Of a stretch of DNA of 8,836 nucleotides, positions 1 through 7,631 are shown in pieces (within the stretch, counting starts at the first letter, position 1; every line of letters starts with the position of its first letter). Source of the stretch: Deltaproteobacteria bacterium. Lineage in GTDB: Bacteria; Desulfobacterota; DSM-4660; Desulfatiglandales; Desulfatiglandaceae. The notes under the pieces are model-generated. The model was not told the origin of the DNA. It was given only the letters and a program-made list of their open reading frames with translations, and made no database searches. Made by a program: the position numbers and the translations under genes. The stretch covers positions 1 to 8,836 of the forward strand of contig DREN01000320.1 of NCBI GenBank assembly GCA_011051075.1, written 5' to 3'.

Positions 1-719
1 AAGGTTACGGTTCTGCTCCGGGAGGTCCTTTGCTCTATTTCCGGGTGCCGGCGCAGGTAGTCTTTCAGCTTATGGGACACCGCCCCAGGTCCGTCCACTA
101 CCCGGCAGTTTCTCCCCATTATGCGCTCAATATCCTTGTGCAAAAAGGGGTAGTGGGTACAGCCGAGGATGAGGGTGTCTATTTTTTTCCGTTTAAGGCG
201 CCTCAGGTACTTCTTGAGGATCATGTTGGTCTCGGGTTTCCCCACCCAGCCCTCTTCCACCAGGGGGACCAGAAGGGGACATGCCTGTCCAAAGACCTTG
301 AGCCGGGAGGAGAGTTTTTCCAGTTCCTGTTCATAGACCCTGGACTCGATGGTGGCCTGTGTTCCGATCACGCCAATGCGACCGTAGCGTGTGGCCTCAA
401 CCCCGGCTTCTGCAAGGGGGATGACAACCCCGAGGACACGACGGTCAGGGTATCGGGCGGGCAGGAATTCGTGCTGGATCTTTCTCAGGGCCTTGGTGGA
501 GGCGGTGTTGCAGGCCAGGATAATGAGGACGCACCCCCTTTGGAAGAGAAAGTCCACGGCCTCCCTGGTATATTCATAGATCACATCCTGGGACTTGTTC
601 CCGTAGGGTGTGCGTGCGTTGTCGCCCAGGTATATATAGTTGTACTGTGGGAGCTTCCGGGCAAAGGCCTTGAGCATGGTGAGTCCGCCGAGCCCTGAAT
701 CAAAAACGCCTATCTTCAT
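1..719 (-). CDS. murI: Glutamate racemase MurI, C-terminus cut by window edge
   Basis: Interconverts L- and D-glutamate in the cytoplasm, supplying D-Glu for peptidoglycan. The first 239 residues are readable with no stop before base 1. The family usually has about 260-270 residues, so roughly 25 C-terminal residues are missing. Family motifs are all present: GVFDSGLGG (res 4-12, with D7 and S8), GDNARTPYG (32-40), ACNTAS (69-74) with the first catalytic cysteine C70, and GCTHYP (186-191) with the second catalytic cysteine C187 and H189. Both acid/base cysteines are therefore intact. The ATG start is well supported: GGAGG lies at 731-727 with a 7-base spacer, and the N-terminus begins MKIGVFDSG as in homologues. 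It is divergent from the GH13 gene. No convincing sigma-70 promoter was found upstream; a lone TACAAT-like box near 806-811 (minus) lacks a -35 partner. Confidence 0.96.
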   Translation of the reverse strand, partial: MKIGVFDSGLGGLTMLKAFARKLPQYNYIYLGDNARTPYGNKSQDVIYEYTREAVDFLFQRGCVLIILACNTASTKALRKIQHEFLPARYPDRRVLGVVIPLAEAGVEATRYGRIGVIGTQATIESRVYEQELEKLSSRLKVFGQACPLLVPLVEEGWVGKPETNMILKKYLRRLKRKKIDTLILGCTHYPFLHKDIERIMGRNCRVVDGPGAVSHKLKDYLRRHPEIEQRTSRSRTVT

Positions 720-1075
720 GAACCTGCCTCCGGGGAACATGGGAGCGGGTTGAGTCCCTGATCCGCTGTCTGTGGCCCCTGTTTCTACCTTAAGACAGTA
801 GAATTGTAAAACCCTTTTGCCCCTAACTTACCCTTCTCCCCCTGCTCCGGACCAGCAAACCTGAAAATTCCACATTTGTGGATGCTTTTTTAGCCGGATT
901 CATGTAATAAATGGCCCGGAACGTGAACCGCCCCCATGGCGCGGGGTGGCTGAGCAGTGCACGGGCGCCTATCATCTTATCTCCATGCCCATGGTTGACA
1001 GGCCGGTCTTTGGATATCCTGATGACCAGACTGTGCCGGGTCCATTAACCAGATAAGGTAGTGTAGAGGAGCGTT
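720..1075. other. Divergent intergenic region between murI and the GH13 gene
   Basis: This 356-bp spacer must hold the promoters of two divergent genes, but I see no strong promoter pair. It contains an inverted repeat TTCTAC/GTAGAA (783-788 and 798-803, 9-base spacer) and a small palindrome TCCACA-TT-TGTGGA (869-882) followed by six T (886-891). It also has a GC-rich hairpin at 928-949 and a perfect TTGACA at 995-1000 with no good -10 at normal spacing. The palindromes are candidate operators. Short reading frames here, for example 911-1048, lack ribosome binding sites and recognisable sequence. Confidence 0.5.
928..949 (+). other. GC-rich hairpin in the leader of the GH13 gene
   Basis: CCGCCCC (928-934) and GGGGTGG (943-949) form a 7-bp stem, six GC pairs plus one G-U if transcribed rightward, around the 8-base loop CATGGCGC. 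It lies about 125 bases before the GH13 start codon. No T-run follows, so it does not look like an intrinsic terminator. It could be a leader RNA structure or chance in GC-rich DNA. Confidence 0.3.
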
Positions 1076-2998
1076 ATGAAAGAAAAAGATACTGAAGGCC
1101 CTGTGAGCAGCTGTTCCGGGACCGCAACCAGGAAATGGAGGAGGGTCCCCCACAGGGAGGAGCCGGACTTTACACGACCGCTCCTTTCCATCCCCAGGGA
1201 GGCGGAGGAGCGCATACTGGGCCGTCTGAGCCTCCTTTACGGCGGGGATGAGGCCCGAAAATGGCTGCCGGAGCTGGAAAGGATCCTGAAGGTCTACCAT
1301 GCCTATAAGACTCCGACCTTTGAAGAGGCGGAGAAGGATTTCAACCCGGAGGAGCGCTTCTCCGAAAAGGACATGATCCTCATCACATACGGGGATCTTG
1401 TCCGCTCTGAGGGGAGATCTCCCCTTGCAACCCTGGCCTATTTCATGGAAACGGCCGATAGACTGAGAGGGGTTATCAATACCATCCACATCCTTCCCTT
1501 TTTCCCCTACACCTCGGACCGGGGATTTTCCGTGACCGATTTCAAGAAGGTGGACCCGAATCTGGGTTCCTGGACCGATGTGGAGGAGATCGGCAGGCGG
1601 TTCAAACTCATGTTCGACGGTGTTCTGAATCACGTTTCCGCCAATTCTCCACAGATCCAGGAGATGCTGCACGGCAATCCGGAGTACAGGGATGTTGCCA
1701 TTGTTTTTCGGTCTCCGGATGAACTCACCCCTGAACAGCGAAAGATTATCGTCCGGCCCAGGACCTCGAAACTCCTCACCGAGTTTCAATCCATAGACGG
1801 CCCTGTGTGGCTGTGGACCACCTTTTCAGCGGATCAGGTGGACCTCAACTACCGCAACCCGAAGGTCCTGATGCAGATGGTGGAGACCCTTCTTCTCTAC
1901 GTGAGAAAGGGCGCCGATATTATCCGGCTTGATGCTGTGACCTATCTCTGGGCCGAACCGGGGACCCCCAGCGTTCACCTGACCGAGACCCACGAGATCA
2001 TCAAACTGATCAGGGACGTGCTGGACCTGGTGGCCCCCCATGTGGTGCTGCTCACAGAGACCAACGTGCCCCATGAGGAGAATATCTCCTATTTCGGAAA
2101 CGGTTCTGATGAGGCCCAGATGGTCTACAACTTTGCCCTTCCGCCCATGGTTCTCCATACCTTTTACAGCGAAGACACCACGGCCCTTTCCAGGTGGGCC
2201 AACGACCTCAGTGCCCCGTCCCATACCACGACCTTTCTGAACTTCCTGGACTCCCACGACGGCGTGGGCGTAATGGGCGTGAAAAACATCCTGAAAAAGG
2301 AGGAGATCGACAGGCTCATTCGAAGGGCCAAGGAGCATGGGGCCTTCATCTCCTACAAGAGCGGGAAGGATGGAAAAGAACCCTATGAGATAAACACCAC
2401 CTGGTGGAGCGTCATAAATATGGATAACAGCGGTGAGGAGATCTCTTTTCAGGTCAGGCGCTTTGTGGCCTCCAGGAGCATCCCCCTGGTGCTTTCAGGT
2501 GTACCCGGTATCTACTTCCATGGATTGATCGGGACCTCCAGTGATATTCACGGGGTCCTTGAGTCCAGATCAAAGCGCGACATCAACCGCAGGGTGATAT
2601 ATGAGAAAGAACTTCTGGCAGAGGTGGACAACCCCGCGTCAAAGCTCTCTCACATAAGGAGACAACTGGTCAGGATACTGGAGATCCGCGTCAGGTTCTG
2701 CGCATTTCATCCCAACGGCCTGCAGAAGGTGCTTATGGCATCACATAGGGTGTTTACTGTCCTGCGGGTTTCCCCGGACGCCCGGCAGCACATCCTTACC
2801 ATGACCAACGTGACCAACAGGGCCGTGAAGGTGGATGTGCCCCTTGAGGAGGTGGGTGTGTCATGGAAAAACTGGTACGACCTGATCGGTAAGAGGGGGT
2901 GGAGGGCAAAGGATAAGGTGCTTTCCGTACTGCTGCAGCCCTACGATGTGGCATGGCTCATACCCTTTGCCGAGCTGGAGGAGATGATCAAATCCTGA
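1076..2998 (+). CDS. GH13 subfamily 18 sugar phosphorylase, probably glucosylglycerate phosphorylase
   Basis: A 640-residue cytoplasmic enzyme (no signal peptide) of the sucrose-phosphorylase branch of the alpha-amylase superfamily, which cleaves an alpha-glucoside with phosphate to give glucose 1-phosphate. The TIM barrel shows HILPFFPYTSDRGFSV (res 138-153), DGVLNH (181-186), the nucleophile region RLDA (R284, D286), the acid/base region LTETNVPHEEN with E328, and the transition-state Asp in DSHDG (D395). The ETNVPHEENISYFG form resembles the glucosylglycerate-phosphorylase (E. coli YcjM-like) clade more than true sucrose phosphorylases, so I favour glucosylglycerate, but glucosylglycerol or sucrose cannot be excluded. 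About 35 charged N-terminal residues precede the conserved part and make it longer than YcjM (about 560). ATG start with AGAGGAG (1065-1071) four bases upstream. The next gene begins 72 bp downstream on the same strand with no clear terminator between, so co-transcription is likely. Confidence 0.85.
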   Translation: MKEKDTEGPVSSCSGTATRKWRRVPHREEPDFTRPLLSIPREAEERILGRLSLLYGGDEARKWLPELERILKVYHAYKTPTFEEAEKDFNPEERFSEKDMILITYGDLVRSEGRSPLATLAYFMETADRLRGVINTIHILPFFPYTSDRGFSVTDFKKVDPNLGSWTDVEEIGRRFKLMFDGVLNHVSANSPQIQEMLHGNPEYRDVAIVFRSPDELTPEQRKIIVRPRTSKLLTEFQSIDGPVWLWTTFSADQVDLNYRNPKVLMQMVETLLLYVRKGADIIRLDAVTYLWAEPGTPSVHLTETHEIIKLIRDVLDLVAPHVVLLTETNVPHEENISYFGNGSDEAQMVYNFALPPMVLHTFYSEDTTALSRWANDLSAPSHTTTFLNFLDSHDGVGVMGVKNILKKEEIDRLIRRAKEHGAFISYKSGKDGKEPYEINTTWWSVINMDNSGEEISFQVRRFVASRSIPLVLSGVPGIYFHGLIGTSSDIHGVLESRSKRDINRRVIYEKELLAEVDNPASKLSHIRRQLVRILEIRVRFCAFHPNGLQKVLMASHRVFTVLRVSPDARQHILTMTNVTNRAVKVDVPLEEVGVSWKNWYDLIGKRGWRAKDKVLSVLLQPYDVAWLIPFAELEEMIKS

Positions 2999-3070
2999 TT
3001 CAAAACCGCTCGAGATAACGGAGTTTTGCGCCACTGTTACTTCCCTGCGCGGTCAGCATAAGATGGACCC

Positions 3071-4663
3071 ATGAAAAAGACCACCTGGCGAATAAGGGAT
3101 ATCATCGATCTGGAATACCTGCTTCAGGAAGATGAGGGTGAAGAGGGCCGGGAACCGGCTAAATCTGTCCTCGAGCGGGACCGGGAAATCTACCTGAACC
3201 AGATACTCCCCCGTGAAAGGGAGGGGGGTGGACTGACCCGTTCCGCGGTTGTGAGGGCATGGCTGGAACAGAGGAGACGGCTGGAAAAGAGGGCCGGCCA
3301 TGGAGTCCTGCCCGGGGAGGCCTTTGAAGAGGGGTACCGTCTGACAGGGCTGGGCCTGCTCATGGCGGGCATCCTGTCCGGGTTGGGTATGGCCTTTTCC
3401 TTTCTCTCCTACCGGGGTACCGAGCCCCTGAACGTCTCATCCTACCTTGGGCTTTTCGTGTTCACGCAATGTCTAATCCTAATGTTTTTCATTGGGATCT
3501 CCCTGGTTCGCAGGCTTAGATCCAGGCCCTTTGACACCTCTGTGGTATATACCCTTATCAGGGGGCTCATGAGCAGACTGATCACGATACTCCTGCATCG
3601 CGCCTTCAAGGACCTTGGAGGCACGAAACGGTGGAGACTTGAGGCGGTAACTGGTCTGATCAGGGGTACGAGGCGGGTTTACGGCCCCCTTTTCTACTGG
3701 CCCGTGTTCATACTCGCTCAGATCATCGGGGTCGGGTTCAACGTGGGGGTGTTAGGGGCGACGGTGCTCAAGGTCCTGGGATCGGATGTGGCCTTTGGCT
3801 GGCAGTCCACGGTGCAGTTCAGCGCCCAGACGGTTTTCAGCCTGGTACAGACCATGGCCCTCCCATGGTCGTGGCTGGTCCCCCCTGATATTGCCCATCC
3901 CACTCTTCTCCAGGTGGAAGGGAGCCATATGGTGCTCAAGGAGGGCATCTACCACCTTGCCACCGGGGACCTGGTCTCCTGGTGGCCCTTTCTCTGCTTT
4001 TCTGTCCTGACCTACGGTCTGCTGCCCAGGGCGATCCTCCTGTGTATGGGCATGGTACTCAAGGGTAGGGCCCTTTCGAGGCTTGACTTTGACCACAGGG
4101 CCCCAAGGAGGCTCATCTACAGGATGAAGACACCCCTGGTCACCACAGGCGGGCATCCTGCAGGCCCTGGAACGGCTGGCCTGAACCATGGGGACCTGCC
4201 TGAGACCGGGACATGGAGGCCAAAGGCCCCTGCTGCTGGAAAGGGCATGATGGTGCTTGTGCCGGACGATATCTTCGACAACCTGGCCCGTAATGAGCTT
4301 GAGGCCGTGGTCTCAAGGACCTTCGGATCACCCGTGGCCCAGAGTCTCAGGTTCGGCGTGGACCAGGAGGGGGATGAGGGTGTCCTTGAGGCCATTTCCC
4401 GTATGAAGGGCCATGATTCAGATCTCCTGATAGTCCAGGAGGCCTGGCAGCCCCCTATCAGGGAGGACCTGGACTTCATCAGGGACCTGAGAAGGGCCTC
4501 GGGGGAGAGAACAATGATCTGGGTGGGGCTCATAGGCCGCCCAGGAAAGGATACCGTGTTCACCGGGGTGAGGGAGGATGACTGGAAGGCGTGGCATCAG
4601 AGACTGAAAGGCCTGGGAGATCCCTACATGGGCCTTGAGCGGCTTGGAGAAAACCGTGGATGA
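3071..4663 (+). CDS. DUF2868 family integral membrane protein
   Basis: A 530-residue protein that I assign to DUF2868 from its architecture and its downstream partner; function is unknown. A charged cytoplasmic-looking N-terminus (about res 1-90, with WRIRDIIDLEYLL near the start) leads into hydrophobic segments at about 91-113, 126-146, 206-235 and 304-328, with a further amphipathic or weakly hydrophobic stretch between about 245 and 270. A soluble C-terminal domain (about 330-530) follows, with a hydrophobic beta strand MMVLVPDDIFD and a second strand DLLIVQEAW, suggesting an alpha/beta fold. The linker at about 355-390 is rich in Gly, Pro and Thr. The start has only a weak ribosome binding site (AGATGG), consistent with translation fed from the gene upstream. 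It overlaps the GTPase gene at its end, so the two products are probably made in step and probably interact at the membrane (inference). Confidence 0.8.
   Translation: MKKTTWRIRDIIDLEYLLQEDEGEEGREPAKSVLERDREIYLNQILPREREGGGLTRSAVVRAWLEQRRRLEKRAGHGVLPGEAFEEGYRLTGLGLLMAGILSGLGMAFSFLSYRGTEPLNVSSYLGLFVFTQCLILMFFIGISLVRRLRSRPFDTSVVYTLIRGLMSRLITILLHRAFKDLGGTKRWRLEAVTGLIRGTRRVYGPLFYWPVFILAQIIGVGFNVGVLGATVLKVLGSDVAFGWQSTVQFSAQTVFSLVQTMALPWSWLVPPDIAHPTLLQVEGSHMVLKEGIYHLATGDLVSWWPFLCFSVLTYGLLPRAILLCMGMVLKGRALSRLDFDHRAPRRLIYRMKTPLVTTGGHPAGPGTAGLNHGDLPETGTWRPKAPAAGKGMMVLVPDDIFDNLARNELEAVVSRTFGSPVAQSLRFGVDQEGDEGVLEAISRMKGHDSDLLIVQEAWQPPIREDLDFIRDLRRASGERTMIWVGLIGRPGKDTVFTGVREDDWKAWHQRLKGLGDPYMGLERLGENRG
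4646..4650 (+). promoter_or_regulatory. Ribosome binding site deciding the GTPase start
   Basis: GGAGA inside the last codons of the DUF2868 gene lies 5-6 bases before GTG at 4656 but 14 bases before ATG at 4665, and it lies downstream of TTG at 4635. It therefore favours GTG 4656, which overlaps the upstream stop codon (TGA at 4661-4663) and fits translational coupling. Confidence 0.5.
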
Positions 4664-6095
4664 TATGGTTCCCGAATTCGCCATTGTGGGTCATCCCAAC
4701 GAAGGGAAGTCCGCCGTGGTTTCCACCCTGGCCGAGGACGACAACGTGCGGGTCACCCCCTATCCGGGGGAGACCGTGGAGTGTCAGGCCTTTCCGGTCA
4801 TGATCGACGGACAGGAAATCATCCGCTTTATCGATACCCCCGGTTTCCAGAACCCCAAAAAAACCTTCGCCTGGATAAAGGCCCATGAGCATATCCAGGG
4901 CCCCATGCTGGAGGCCTATCTTGAAGCCCATGGGCATAGGGCCGAGTTCCGGGACGACGTAAGGCTCATGGAACCGATCGCCCGGGGCGCAGGCATCATC
5001 TATGTGGTGGACGGCTCCAGGCCCGTGCGGAGGGTGGACCTGGCGGAGATGGAGATCCTCAGGCTCACCGGCAGGCCGCGCATGGCCATTATCAACTGCA
5101 AGGAGGATGAAACCGCCTATCTGGACCAGTGGAAGAGGGAGTTCCGCAAACATTTCAACGCGATCAGGGTGTTTAACGCAAATAAGGCCACATATGGGGA
5201 ACGTATTGAGCTCCTGGAAAACCTGAAGGGGATTGACCAGGACTGGGGGACTGCCCTTGATAAGGTGATTACGGCCTTTAAGAAGGACTGGGAGCAACGC
5301 AACCTTCACACCGCTGAAATAATCTGCGATCTGTTGGAGGAATGCCTCAGTTTTTCGATCACCAGGAGTTATACAGGAAAGGGTGACGAAAGGTCGCTTG
5401 AACAGGGACTCAGGGAGGAGTTCAACCAGCGTATCGAAAGAATGGAAAAAAAGGCCCATGAGAAGATCCGCAGGCTTTTCAAGCATAATATCTTCAACTT
5501 TCCCCTGCCTGCCCAGTCCATCCTCAGTGAAGACCTGTTCAGCAGGAAGACCTGGCAGTTCTTGGGGCTGACCCCCAGGCAGCTTGTTGCCGCGGCAGGC
5601 GCGGGAGGGGGTGCTGTGGGCGTGGCCCTTGACCTTGCAGCGGCAGGTCTCACCTTTGGTATATTTACCGCCGCAGGCGGTCTGTTAGGGGCCGGATGGG
5701 CCGCCCTTGGGGGAGGAAAACGGCTGGCCAGGGCAAAGGTGGTGGGCCTTGACTTAGGGGGCGAACAGATCAGAGTGGGCCCCATCAACAACGTACAGTT
5801 CCTCTACATACTTTTAGACCGCGCGCTCATATTCTACTCGCACATAATCAACTGGGCCCACGGACGGAGGGACTACCCTTCTGAAGAGCCATCCCCCGGC
5901 GGCGAGGTGAGGCCCGGTCTTGTCTTTCAGTGGGATGACGGCAAAAGAGGTGTGTGTAAATCGTTTCACCAGGCCCTCCTCAGCAGGGATGAGCGGAAAA
6001 GATCGTTTTCCCGGAACGACCTGAAGGCCATACTCCAGGGGGTGCTGCTCAGCATATCCCAGGGTGGGCAGAGGTCCCATGGAGAGGAAACATGA
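4656..6095 (+). CDS. DUF3482 family GTPase with glycine-zipper membrane segment
   Basis: A 479-residue P-loop GTPase partner of the DUF2868 protein. The N-terminal G domain has GHPNEGKS (G1, res 12-19) and DTPGF (G3, 60-64). The place where NKxD (G4) belongs reads IINCKEDE (N147 to D151), so the guanine-specificity motif is non-canonical. A charged, probably helical region (about 200-300) follows. Then comes a strikingly Gly/Ala-rich hydrophobic segment (310-353) with repeated GxxxG-type spacing, ending in basic KRLARAK; it could form a membrane-inserted hairpin. The C-terminus (about 360-479) is soluble. Start choice: GTG 4656 has the best ribosome binding site; ATG 4665 (MVPEFAIVG) and TTG 4635 are in-frame alternatives that leave the domain unchanged. 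It is the last gene of the plus-strand run, ending 28 bp from the convergent xseA. Physiological role unknown; I recall DUF2868 and DUF3482 genes being adjacent in other Proteobacteria. Confidence 0.85.
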   Translation: MDDMVPEFAIVGHPNEGKSAVVSTLAEDDNVRVTPYPGETVECQAFPVMIDGQEIIRFIDTPGFQNPKKTFAWIKAHEHIQGPMLEAYLEAHGHRAEFRDDVRLMEPIARGAGIIYVVDGSRPVRRVDLAEMEILRLTGRPRMAIINCKEDETAYLDQWKREFRKHFNAIRVFNANKATYGERIELLENLKGIDQDWGTALDKVITAFKKDWEQRNLHTAEIICDLLEECLSFSITRSYTGKGDERSLEQGLREEFNQRIERMEKKAHEKIRRLFKHNIFNFPLPAQSILSEDLFSRKTWQFLGLTPRQLVAAAGAGGGAVGVALDLAAAGLTFGIFTAAGGLLGAGWAALGGGKRLARAKVVGLDLGGEQIRVGPINNVQFLYILLDRALIFYSHIINWAHGRRDYPSEEPSPGGEVRPGLVFQWDDGKRGVCKSFHQALLSRDERKRSFSRNDLKAILQGVLLSISQGGQRSHGEET

Positions 6096-6123
6096 CCATG
6101 GGGGTGCATGGATCGGTCTCCCC

Positions 6124-7467
6124 TCAGCCGATCACCTTTTCAACCCGGCACTTCAGGCCGCCCTCTCCCAGAAGCACCTGAACCTGATCCCCCCTTTCCA
6201 CGCCCAAGACCCCTTTGAGGACCTGTTTTTCAGGGAGTCTGAGGGTGATGCTGTAGCCCCGTTTAAGGACAGACAGGGGGCTCAGATCGTTCAGCCTCTT
6301 ATGAAGGAGGGCCAGGCCCATCCTCCCCTCCCTGAGTTGTCTTTCCATGCTGCTCACAAGGGCCGCCCGTTTAAAGGCGAGGGCCTGCCTCAGGGCGGTT
6401 ATCCTGTTTATGGGGGAGTAGACAAGGAGTGCCCGGATCTCTCCTTCAAGGCCCTTTCTTCTCTCCCTGATGAGGATATCCATAACCCTCACAAGCCTCA
6501 TCTGATCCTCATCAAGCCTCATCCACAGATTGGCAAGCCCCTTCCTGGGGTCCCTGATCCTGTCCCTGAGGCCCTTCAACCGATCGGTCAGGACCTCAAG
6601 CCTCAGGTCCATGGCCCCCCGGAGCCGAGTTCTGGCCTGTTTCAGGCGGTTGAGAAGGGTCTCCTTTTCCTTTACCAGGAGTTCGGCTGCCGCGGAAGGG
6701 GTGGGGGCCCTGAAATCCGCGGCCAGGTCGGATATGGTAAGATCGATCTCGTGCCCCACGGCCGAGACCACCGGTATCCGGGAGTCCCTTATGGCCAGGG
6801 CGAGCTCCTCCTGGTTAAAGGCCCACAGGTCTTCCAGGGATCCACCCCCCCGCGTCAGGACGATGACATCCGCATCCAGGTGTCGGTTGACCATGTGGAG
6901 GGCCTCCACCATATCCCGGCAGGCCCGGTCCCCCTGGACCCTCACCGGAACGATCAGTATCTCCAGGTTGGCATACCGCCTCTGGATGATCTTGAGGAAA
7001 TCACGAATGGCGGCCCCGGTTGGGGAGGTGATGACCGCCACCCTTTTGGGCAGAAAGGGGAGGGGTTTTTTGATATCCTCGTCAAAAACACCCATTGCGG
7101 CCAGCCTTTTCTTCACCTGCTCGAATGCCAGGGCCAGGGCCCCGGTCCCCACCGGCTCGAGGTAGTCCAGGATAATCTGGTACTCCCCCCTGGGCGCGTA
7201 GATACCTATCCTCCCCTGGGCGATCACCTTCATGCCGTCTTCGGGGAGGAACTTGAGGTAGCGGGTCTGGACGCGAAACATGACCGCCCTTATCTGGGCC
7301 TTTTCGTCTTTTATGACCATATAGTAATGGCCCGAGCCAGGGGACCTGAAGTTGGAGATCTCCCCCTCAACCCATACAAAGTCGAACCGGTCCTCAAGGA
7401 GATCCTGGATAAGGGCGGTTAGATCGCTTACCGTGTAAACCTTTGGGGTTTTCATTTCATCGGACAA
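6124..7467 (-). CDS. xseA: Exodeoxyribonuclease VII large subunit
   Basis: Catalytic subunit of ExoVII, which degrades single-stranded DNA from both ends to acid-soluble oligonucleotides in repair and damage clearance. The 447 residues match the usual size. An N-terminal OB fold (about 9-105, VYTVSDLT then VWVEGEISNF) leads into the catalytic domain with SPTGAAIRDF (148-157), LTRGGGSLEDLWAFN (204-218) and VGHEIDLTISDLAADFRAPTP (237-257). A long coiled-coil-prone Arg/Leu-rich arm (about 262-395) follows, and a C-terminal LSPLSVLKRGYSI (395-407). The ORF begins at TTG 7467, supported by a strong upstream ribosome binding site; an in-frame ATG at 7455 (MKTPKVYTV) has none at normal distance. The small subunit gene xseB, often directly downstream, is absent: the convergent GTPase gene ends 28 bp away. 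A small CCATG/CATGG hairpin in that gap (6097-6112) has no T-run and is a poor terminator. Confidence 0.97.
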   Translation of the reverse strand: MSDEMKTPKVYTVSDLTALIQDLLEDRFDFVWVEGEISNFRSPGSGHYYMVIKDEKAQIRAVMFRVQTRYLKFLPEDGMKVIAQGRIGIYAPRGEYQIILDYLEPVGTGALALAFEQVKKRLAAMGVFDEDIKKPLPFLPKRVAVITSPTGAAIRDFLKIIQRRYANLEILIVPVRVQGDRACRDMVEALHMVNRHLDADVIVLTRGGGSLEDLWAFNQEELALAIRDSRIPVVSAVGHEIDLTISDLAADFRAPTPSAAAELLVKEKETLLNRLKQARTRLRGAMDLRLEVLTDRLKGLRDRIRDPRKGLANLWMRLDEDQMRLVRVMDILIRERRKGLEGEIRALLVYSPINRITALRQALAFKRAALVSSMERQLREGRMGLALLHKRLNDLSPLSVLKRGYSITLRLPEKQVLKGVLGVERGDQVQVLLGEGGLKCRVEKVIG

Positions 7468-7478
7468 AACAGTGTATG

Positions 7479-7488
7479 ACCTCCTCCC
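7479..7488 (-). promoter_or_regulatory. Strong Shine-Dalgarno of xseA supporting a TTG start
   Basis: The minus strand reads GGGAGGAGGT, a near-perfect anti-16S match. Its 3' end lies 11 bases before TTG 7467 and 23 bases before ATG 7455. No ATG or GTG lies closer in any useful frame, so TTG is the better start, although the spacing is longer than ideal. Confidence 0.6.
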
Positions 7489-7562
7489 GGCCCATATGAG
7501 ACCCCGCCCGGATTGATCCGCGACGCGTGGACAGACCGGAGAGATATCTGAACCTAAAAGAT

Positions 7563-7597
7563 GAACATCGAACGTCCAACATCGAATTTTGAATAAG
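7563..7597 (+). repeat. Left heptad array, GAACRTC-like, five units
   Basis: Five consecutive 7-base units on the plus strand, beginning GAACATC and GAACGTC, then diverging. Every unit keeps an AA at positions 2-3. Purine/pyrimidine phase is kept without indels across 35 bases, so the 7-base period is real although individual units have drifted, most of all in the last two. Confidence 0.75.
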
Positions 7598-7601
7598 GTA
7601 T

Positions 7602-7625
7602 TCTGCCAATTTATAAATAGGCAGA
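7602..7625. repeat. Central near-perfect palindrome of the element
   Basis: TCTGCC (7602-7607) and GGCAGA (7620-7625) flank the self-complementary ATTTATAAAT (7609-7618). Only the A/A pair at 7608 and 7619 breaks a 24-bp dyad. It can fold as a hairpin in DNA or RNA and forms the tip of the larger palindrome. The AT core inside GC-containing arms could also be a protein binding site. Confidence 0.75.
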
Positions 7626-7631
7626 GCCAAG

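Noticed and set aside
995..1023. Sigma-70 promoter starting with TTGACA for the GH13 gene
   Set aside because: The -35 is perfect, but the sequence at 16-18 bases spacing (around CCTGAT) is a poor -10. TATCCT is only 14 bases away.
911..1048. 45-codon open frame in the murI/GH13 spacer
   Set aside because: No ribosome binding site, a low-complexity composition and no recognisable sequence.
3001..3028. Terminator between the GH13 and DUF2868 genes (CAAAAC/GTTTTG inverted repeat)
   Set aside because: The stem is AT-rich with a bulge and no T-run follows, so read-through is expected.
4560..5486. Minus-strand open frame (308 codons) opposite the DUF2868/DUF3482 junction
   Set aside because: The plus strand carries clear G1 and G3 motifs over the same bases. 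The antisense translation has no recognisable domain.
1076..6095. Homology of the gene order to E. coli ycjM...ycjX-ycjF
   Set aside because: A YcjM-like phosphorylase near a P-loop protein/membrane protein pair is suggestive, but YcjX/YcjF belong to other families and the intervening ABC transporter genes are absent. It is probably coincidence.
6064..7422. Long plus-strand open frame (452 codons) opposite xseA
   Set aside because: It lies almost wholly antisense to xseA, whose motifs are unmistakable. Its Pro/Gly/His-rich translation matches no family and arises from GC-biased codon use on the other strand.
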